Shown one piece after another: positions 57,722 through 64,000 of a stretch of 64,000 bases of DNA. Position numbers and translations under genes: made by a program. Where the stretch lies: contig NW_003101680.1 of the NCBI RefSeq assembly GCF_000003855.2, positions 2,981,186-3,045,185 of the forward strand, given 5' to 3'. Position 1 is the stretch's first letter; each line of letters starts with the position of its first letter. The notes beneath the pieces were generated by a model. That model searched no databases. It was given only the letters and a program-made list of their open reading frames with translations, and was not told the origin of the DNA. Source of the DNA: Blastomyces gilchristii SLH14081. Taxonomy: Eukaryota; Ascomycota; Eurotiomycetes; Onygenales; Ajellomycetaceae.

Positions 57722-59965
57722 ATGGCGTCTCTCATAATTCCAGAGGGTGGCATATGCCTTCGGAGAGCAGACACACCTGGGGACGCCTCCTCTCCCGACC
57801 CCTCCAGCAAACCAAGCCAGATAATGCGGCTGAATCTGGCTCAGACCACCCTCGACGAACTCGTCCAGAGTCTGCGTAACGATCAAAAGGCCCGTATCCG
57901 TCTGGGAAAACACCAATCGCTCCACTACGGGAACAAGTCTCAGACCTTCTTCTCGTCGCCTGAAAGTCACCGTTCAGAAATTTACTGCTACTCTCCTTCA
58001 TCTTCTTCGTCTTCTACAGCCAACAATGCTTATTTTACTGGCGTGCTCAGCCATAAACTGGAGGTGGAGAAAGCTCGTGAGGATACTGCTGCTACGGATG
58101 AAGCATTGGCCAATCTGGAGCAAAGACTGAGTGCTTTTGAGAAAGGGAAAGAATCTAGAAAAACACCCATGATCACAACAATTGACCAAATGAGGGCTCT
58201 AGGTGCCGGGGACAACCGCAGCGCAACCGGGAAGGAAGCGGCTTCATTGGCCCGCATGCCAAGAAGTAAGATTGATGTGGAAAAGGAGCGCTTTTTTCAG
58301 CATGCTGCCAATCGATCGAATTCCGCTAGCCCGGGCCTTCTTGGTGCACGTTCGCCAGCTGCTGCCACTCCTATGGCGCCTCCTAAATCAGCCTCTCTTC
58401 CCCAAAACAAAGACAAAATACGCCTCGAAGCTCTCCGTGTTCCCTTGACCCATCTGCTTGCTGTCCGCCCAGTTTCTGTCAGATTTTTAGCGCAAAAAAC
58501 TAGATCGTCCCAGGAGGACTGTTTGGCCCTCGTACAGAAATATGGTGTCGAGAATAGATTAAATCGGGAAAAGTATGGCCTAAAAGACAAGGCGTACAAG
58601 GATCTTGATATCTGGGGGTTTCCGTACCCTTCGGAGGATGAGCGGCAGGAGGCTATCGAGAACGCCATTTCGGCCTTTGACCGAATGCGGATTTCACGCG
58701 CGGATAAGCTTTGGCAGATGCTGCTTCCAAAGGCTGAGAGGGGAAAGGGTAAAGTGTTATCTCGATTAAACCTACATACCGGCCCGATAGCCAAAAGCAC
58801 CACCTCTCGAGTTAACGCTCAATCCTCTGAAGATGTATCGAAAGAAGGATATGGAACCGGCAATGAATCAGATCGGACGACCGGTGCTATAACCCCGAAC
58901 CAGCAGAATGGTAATATTTCTGCGCGGTCAGGAAGTACAGCACAAAAGAAGGAGCCCGCAAATAAGAATGGGAATGCAAAACGTGCAGGCGCTAGAGCAA
59001 AAAATACTACATTGACGGGGAGAGTAACGAAGAAGACTGATAAGAAGACAGAGAAAAAATCTGCAGCGAAACCAGTTACAAAGTACAAATCTGCGGAGTT
59101 TGTACATGATTCAGATGAAGATACGGAAATGGCTGATTCCCCACCTCTGGGATCGTCCACGGCCCCCACGAGCGATACGGTAGCGAAGCAGAACCAGGCA
59201 GCAAGAGTCAACAAAACGTCCGTGAAGAGCTTTCCACCTTCAACGTCCACTACACCCAAGCCGGCCGAAGCAGAAAAGCCAGCCAAAGCGAAGTCTCAGT
59301 CCATGAAAACGATTCCCTCTGCTACAGCAACTACTCGTACAGCCAGCAACAGTTCTCCACAAAAACCTTCTCCACTTGGCTCATCGCCTCCCACGAATGC
59401 ATCCGAGCTAGAAAGCGGAAGGCGATCCTCCAATACCACGCAGTCGTCCAGCTCGTCCTCTCCTCTTATGGTTCAACATTCCAGGGCGAAGGCCGCCTCT
59501 ACTGTTTCTGGTATCCAGGCACCAAGTGCGGTAAATCGTGACCCAAAGCCAGCCTCAAGTACCCTGAAGCGCAAAGCCGAGACGGACCAACCGCCCTCAC
59601 ACCATCAAAATCATGAGCCAAACGGGATACGGCATCCAAAGCCCCGCCCCCATCCGCTTCAAACTCCTGCGACAAATGGCCGCTTCATGGAGCCGAAACG
59701 GCGCCGCCTCTCCAGCCCATCCAGCGGCAGCACTACAGGCAGCGCCTCACCGCCACGGAGCCTAGAGATACTCCGCCAACGGCTACGCGACAAAGCACTA
59801 CAATTCAAGCGGTATTATGCCTCATATCGACTTCTACACCAGGAGATGACCAGCCATCCAGACCCACCGCCGAGCGAGATTGAGAAACTGGAGCGGCAGC
59901 ATGAGCGGTTGCAGAAGATGAAGCAGGAGATTTGGGAAGAGGATCGGCGCTTGAGAACTGGATAA
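57722..59965 (+). CDS. ELL-family RNA polymerase II elongation factor
   Basis: Single exon; ATG 57722 (MASLIIPEGGICLRRADTPG) gives 747 residues. The upstream part of the frame has no ATG. The N-terminal ELL domain includes LNLAQTTLDELVQSLRNDQ, KARIRLGKHQSLHYGNKSQ and SSPESHRSEIY. The winged-helix part has LRVPLTHLLAVRPVSVRFLA, TRSSQEDCLALVQKYG, YKDLDIWGFPYPSEDERQEA and ENAISAFDRMRIS. A long Ser/Thr/Lys-rich disordered middle (about 380-680) follows. The C-terminal occludin/ELL-like helical domain has LRQRLRDKALQFKRYYASYR, HQEMTSHPDPPPSEIEKLER and LQKMKQEIWEEDRRL. ELL stimulates transcript elongation by suppressing pausing, in fission yeast with Eaf1. The call rests on domain order. Confidence 0.82.
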   Translation: MASLIIPEGGICLRRADTPGDASSPDPSSKPSQIMRLNLAQTTLDELVQSLRNDQKARIRLGKHQSLHYGNKSQTFFSSPESHRSEIYCYSPSSSSSSTANNAYFTGVLSHKLEVEKAREDTAATDEALANLEQRLSAFEKGKESRKTPMITTIDQMRALGAGDNRSATGKEAASLARMPRSKIDVEKERFFQHAANRSNSASPGLLGARSPAAATPMAPPKSASLPQNKDKIRLEALRVPLTHLLAVRPVSVRFLAQKTRSSQEDCLALVQKYGVENRLNREKYGLKDKAYKDLDIWGFPYPSEDERQEAIENAISAFDRMRISRADKLWQMLLPKAERGKGKVLSRLNLHTGPIAKSTTSRVNAQSSEDVSKEGYGTGNESDRTTGAITPNQQNGNISARSGSTAQKKEPANKNGNAKRAGARAKNTTLTGRVTKKTDKKTEKKSAAKPVTKYKSAEFVHDSDEDTEMADSPPLGSSTAPTSDTVAKQNQAARVNKTSVKSFPPSTSTTPKPAEAEKPAKAKSQSMKTIPSATATTRTASNSSPQKPSPLGSSPPTNASELESGRRSSNTTQSSSSSSPLMVQHSRAKAASTVSGIQAPSAVNRDPKPASSTLKRKAETDQPPSHHQNHEPNGIRHPKPRPHPLQTPATNGRFMEPKRRRLSSPSSGSTTGSASPPRSLEILRQRLRDKALQFKRYYASYRLLHQEMTSHPDPPPSEIEKLERQHERLQKMKQEIWEEDRRLRTG

Positions 59966-60213
59966 CGAGCTTATTTGCTTAAAAGAATTTGTGCTTTTTA
60001 TCGAATATCACACTCCTATATTTTTATTCGGTAAGCATTATCAATCATGAGGTGGCGCGGGCCCCGCGGTACGAATATCCTCTTGTTACTGCGGAGTGGC
60101 CATGCTTATTTATGTTCATTTATTGTTATCCTGTTATGGCTAATTGGGATTTTCTGGCTACCCTTTTTATTTTATTTTTTCTCCCGCGTAATATTCCTAC
60201 ACATACTGGCTAA

Positions 60214-60218
<5 letters not shown>

Positions 60219-60252
<34 letters not shown>
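60219..60252. repeat. (AT)n microsatellite
   Basis: About 16-17 uninterrupted AT units downstream of ELL. Confidence 0.9.
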
Positions 60253-60255
<3 letters not shown>

Positions 60256-61578
60256 TTGGGTTCGTTTATGAGGAATGGCGTATCTATCTCATTTCTTTCT
60301 GTTTTTGGCATGTCAATTGGGAATGTATGTATGGGAATTAAATATTTTTGATTTTACTTATATAGCCAGGAAGGGTATTATATATTTGGCCATATATTTG
60401 ATTCTTTTATCTACAAAGCATGTATGTAACATTGTTCTGCATCTCTCAGAAGGTGCCCAAACAATATAGGAACCTGGTATTGAATGGTGTCATCCAATAA
60501 ACAATCCTCCTTCCTCAGCATTTCTACAGTTTGCCTGGCCCCAATTACATACATACAGCATACACTATTTACTCCAGCAATTCTGATAATGTATCCTCCC
60601 TCCTGCCCACTGCTACAGTATCAGCGTGCTACCGTTTATGTGCATCCACTTTCCCTCCCGATGAGGTTGTTCTGTGTCACCCAAGCCCAAGCCCCCCCCA
60701 GCCCGGCCCAACCCGCTGCCCGCGCCAATTCGCAAAGTAACGTAACAGGGTATATATACGGTACCAAGTGGGTGTTCGTTAAAATATGTTCGGGTGGTGC
60801 CGTTGTCAATACGGTAAGTAGATACAGCGGGGCACCACCTGAGTAGAGTAGGTAGAGTAGGTAGTTAGGGTGGCCCAGCACACTCAGCACACCAAAAACA
60901 CCACACCACGCACCATGTAATAAAACCCACAACGACCCACACCCAGCCTGCTACTACTGCATGCATGGCTACGTCATTTACACCTCTCGTCTCGTCTCGT
61001 TGCACGGGAGGAGATGAGCTGAGATTGGGGGGGGGGAAGGGTCGGGGGGAAGAGTAAACTATCATGCTATAATATTGTTAACGACAATTACTTTTGCGAT
61101 AACTAGTTAGTTAAAGTTGCTGGTGAGTCGGGGGAGAACTTCTGAGGTTCCACAGCTTGGTTTTAGGTTCCTGCGGACCGGCCGACCGACCAGATATGAT
61201 CGATACTTATGAACCTAGATAGAACATCCGCCCATGGTGGATCTAACCTATATATACATGTATGTACATGTATGTACTGTACATTCATCCGGTCCATATA
61301 ATAGGTTGGGTGTTGGGCAACAGGGCTTCCCTGGTAGACCCGGGCGGGCGTTCAGAGAGAGCTAGCTCTACGCTGCGTATATTCCCTGTATCTTGGTTTT
61401 TTGGATTGGTAACTTATCAAGCCCAAGGCTAGGCAAAGGTTCATGATTCATATGGATTAAAGCTGTACAGACAGGCCCTTGTTAGTCTATGGAACTTCCC
61501 CAACAAAAAATAGATGCGGAACATCCCACATCCCACGGATAATAGAATGATGTTGGTAGATAGTCCGTAGTTCTTCCA

Positions 61579-61603
61579 ATGATGATGATGATGATGATGA
61601 TGA
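61579..61603. repeat. (ATG)n microsatellite
   Basis: Eight ATG units in a non-coding context; they create a spurious Met-run ORF. Confidence 0.9.
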
Positions 61604-61698
61604 TTCTTTGCTGTCTTATCTTGGGGGTCATTGGTGGAGATTTGTTATGTGTAGCAGAACATTTGAAGTTGTACGGAGCATCTGTTTTAATTCCATGC

Positions 61699-61720
61699 CT
61701 GCTGCTGCTGCTGCTGCTGG
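61699..61720. repeat. (CTG)n microsatellite
   Basis: Seven CTG units, about 100 bp after the (ATG)n tract. Confidence 0.9.
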
Positions 61721-62880
61721 CCCTACCCTACCAGTGGACCGCTAAGCTTGCCAGGGAGGGTTAATATGCATTCCTTTCCCCCGGGCTCTCACTAGTAGGG
61801 AGCTGTTTTACGCTGTACATATAACTATGTTTCTTCATCACGACGTTTGCTTTGCGCGGGGGGTAGGGATTTATATCTCCGAAGAGATGGAAAGGAAAAG
61901 TTCGCCCGTGTGTTTGCGCCAATGAGGGTTTGCTATAACTAGTTGGAGTGAGTCAAATGAAGAGAGGAAGAGAGAGAAAGCGAGAGAAAGCGAGCGATGG
62001 CTGTGAAACGAAGTTGGTGTAACTAATCAATCATTTGCAGGTGGGTTTGAGATCTAATCCCGATTTGCTCTGTCTGGTGCTCGTCACCAGACACGGGGAT
62101 TTTGTCTTTTTTCTTTTCTTTTCTTTCTTTTTTTCTTTCCTTTTCTTTTCTTTTCCTCTTCTTTTTTTTTTCTCCCTTTCAAAGCACCCATGCTTGCGTA
62201 TATGTACATGTATATTTCCCTCATAACATGAAGGGTAAATAGTATTTGTTTGCTATGGTATAGGAGTAACGATTAACGATTCTACATACTTCAAAGCATC
62301 GAAGTACTTTTAGAGATATTCGGGACTAACCGTCTTCGGCCTAGCGCCAATGCACGGCATCCAATGTCTAAAGAGCGTCATCAATGAAGTTGATTTTGAT
62401 TGCGCCTTTAAGACACCAAGATCCAGGCCAGAGTCGAAATAAGACAAAAGCACAGTATTTGAAAGCTGAGAGGTATTCGACATTAACTTTGAGCTACTTA
62501 CCGAAAATCGTTGGTTGGTTCCCTTCCTGAATTGGGTAACTTGCTTGAACGTTCCATCTTCCACACCCCTCCCGTTTGCAAGCCACCCCCTTGGACCTCT
62601 ACAACAGCATGTCAATTTGGAGTACAGAGTAGCTGGAGTCAGCAATCTACGGACTGAAGAAGGAACAAGAGGGTAAAAAAAGAGGTGCTTTTTCGATAAC
62701 GGCTCCCAAGTCTCCCCCTCTATCGGTTATCCCGCTTCGATTCTACTACGGCGAGCGGAACGTTAGGTTGATCTATCAGTCTAGGTGTTAGGGTTTGTTG
62801 TATGTCTGGGACTCCTTAGAGAGGGACATATATACTAGGTGCATACATCTTCGTGGACGGAATAGGACCATTCAACCACC

Positions 62881-64000
62881 ATGTCTTACAAAGGTGGAGG
62901 AGCTAGCGGGAGCGGGAAGGGGAAAAGGGAACGCGGCCCTACAGTGCTGGTGAGTTATCTGGCTATTACGTTTCTCCCTTGGCTATAACTACCTAGGTAC
63001 CTAATTGGCATTGCTTGACCTTGTGGACTGTCAATTCCATCCTGGCAGCTTATAAGAGAGACAGACAGAAGATTAACGAATGCGTTCTACGATAGGTCAC
63101 GGACTCCCGCGACCCGGCATACAACCCCGGACGTGGCGACTCTCAAAATAACGCTTCCTCCCGCTTCATAACTGTCGATAACATTCTCCAGTACACATCT
63201 GATGTCCCTTCAATGCAACAGCGACAACCGCCCCCCGGTTTCCGAGCGCGACCTCGCTCGAGGTCGGGGGTGCTAGCAAGTGCCGCGGCATCAACTGATC
63301 TTAGGGGGTCCAGTAGCATGGACCCGAGGTTGAGAGCGGTGGGCAGACTGGCAGCGTTGCAACATTTACCACCACGATCAACTAAAGTCAGTGAGAAATT
63401 GGTGTTGCTTCCGGAAACAGTGACCGAGGAAGGAGAGACTGGGGAAGAGGAAGAGGAAGAGCGAGACGAAGGGTATGAAGGATTCGATGGTGCTGTAGAT
63501 GAAGAACGTGGGCCACGGATACCGGCATCTGCAGCTGAAACAGCCCGTCGGATTGCTGCTAGTAAAAAACAAAAATTCCACAAAGCGCTCGGAGATTTCG
63601 ATCAGGATAACGAAGCTTCGCCACTTCTAGCGGAGGAGGAGCGTCTGAAACGGCGTCGTGTTCCTCCTGAGAGAGCGAAGAGTTATGCGGAACGTTTGTC
63701 CAAGGCTCATCGTGCAAAGAAGCTCCCCCGTGTTACGGCCTATTGCACAGCGCAGGGCTACAAGATTAGTTCCACTGCTGCATTTGTGAAAGAGTATCAT
63801 GGCTCGAGGACGAAATTGTATGATGACTGCCTGTATACCGCGTATCATTTGCCCCTGTTGCCTGGGAAGGGGGGTTATAGGATTCGGAGTAGCCCGATTC
63901 TGAAAAGTGCGGGCGGCAAAGCTGTTCTAGATGAGGAGATCGAGAGGAACGAGCGGAGGGATTACCATGATGAATACTATGCGGAGGAAGATGAACATTC
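62881..64000 (+). CDS. RMD1: RMD1-family (DUF155) protein, 3'-truncated by window edge
   Basis: Exons 62881..62949 (MSYKGGGASGSGKGKRERGP) and 63096..>64000; the intron GTGAGT...GATAG is phase 0 and joins VL to VTDSRDPAYNPGRG. The frame is open to the last base. The first ~230 residues are disordered, with an acidic run (EEGETGEEEEEERDEG). The DUF155 region then begins: KKLPRVTAYCTAQGYKISST, FVKEYHGSRTKLYDDCLYT, AYHLPLLPGKGGYRIRSSP and VLDEEIERNERRDYHDEYY. Rmd1/Rmd8 are needed for sporulation in yeast, and relatives include mitochondrial RMND1. The remaining domain and C-terminal TM segments lie beyond the window. The molecular role is poorly known. Confidence 0.9.

Larger units (their letters stand above)
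59966..62880. other. 2.9-kb intergenic region with microsatellites
   Basis: No gene supported. It holds an (AT)n run, (ATG)n and (CTG)n tracts, a TGTACATG-rich patch at about 61256-61285, a T/C tract at 62101-62172 and a TACGGAGCA motif at about 61671. A minus-strand frame 62310-62645 has a strong donor-like site (TTTTCG|GTAAGTAG) but no recognisable protein. Confidence 0.5.

Noticed and set aside
60484..60846. 120-codon plus-strand ORF
   Set aside because: No motifs, and an equally long frame runs on the other strand; the region looks intergenic.

Overview
The window is eukaryotic and reads as the nuclear genome of a filamentous ascomycete. Most genes carry short GT-AG introns of about 35-200 nt. 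There are no operons. The gene set includes a white-collar-2-type photoreceptor partner, a COP9 signalosome subunit 7, a Rax1-type RGS membrane protein, a PP4R2 subunit and a fungal ELL factor. Protein flavour and the dispersed motif TACGGAGTA suggest Eurotiomycetes, probably Onygenales (the Ajellomycetaceae side). That placement is inference. All gene models below were spliced by hand, using open frames, GT/AG sites and phase arithmetic.

Layout. 1-1827: 3' part of CCR4 (deadenylase), with an unusual Arg-Asp repeat tail. 2890-4400: broken ORFs, including a clear carboxylesterase/thioesterase pseudogene. 5289-8197: a 14-TM MFS transporter and a small SnoaL/DUF1348 protein, convergent. 8198-11767: gene-poor, but with a 51-residue Cys-rich ORF on the minus strand. 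11768-19298: monoglyceride lipase, a tRNA m1A methyltransferase of mitochondrial type, Dcr2-like phosphatase, and an OXNAD1-like reductase. 20805-29845: a 4-TM membrane protein, a Cu(I) P-type ATPase and CSN7. 30999-46124: a compact block of RAX1, GCN5, OST5, RAD1, RAD50, WC-2 and PP4R2. 46895-48683: a protein whose architecture recalls the C-terminal domain of animal SARA/endofin. 48684-57721: a gene-poor stretch with relics of an 'HWA..YH' domain, an HNH-type domain and an aminoglycoside-phosphotransferase-like kinase. 57722-59965: ELL. 59966-62880: repeat-rich gap. 62881-end: RMD1/DUF155, truncated by the window edge.

How the genes relate: there is no metabolic cluster. The 33-46 kb block brings together chromatin and genome-maintenance genes: GCN5 (SAGA acetyltransferase), RAD1 (9-1-1 clamp), RAD50 (MRN complex) and PP4R2 (phosphatase 4, which resets checkpoint phosphorylation). 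They are arranged as divergent and convergent pairs with short spacers. CCR4 and ELL act on mRNA turnover and transcription elongation. The two gene-poor, relic-bearing regions (about 2-11.7 kb and 48.7-57.7 kb) look like the accessory parts of the window. The best candidates for something undescribed are the small Cys-rich ORF, the SARA-C-like protein, the unresolved RAD50 5' end that may need a 2-nt exon, and the dispersed palindrome TACTCCGTACGGAGTA.
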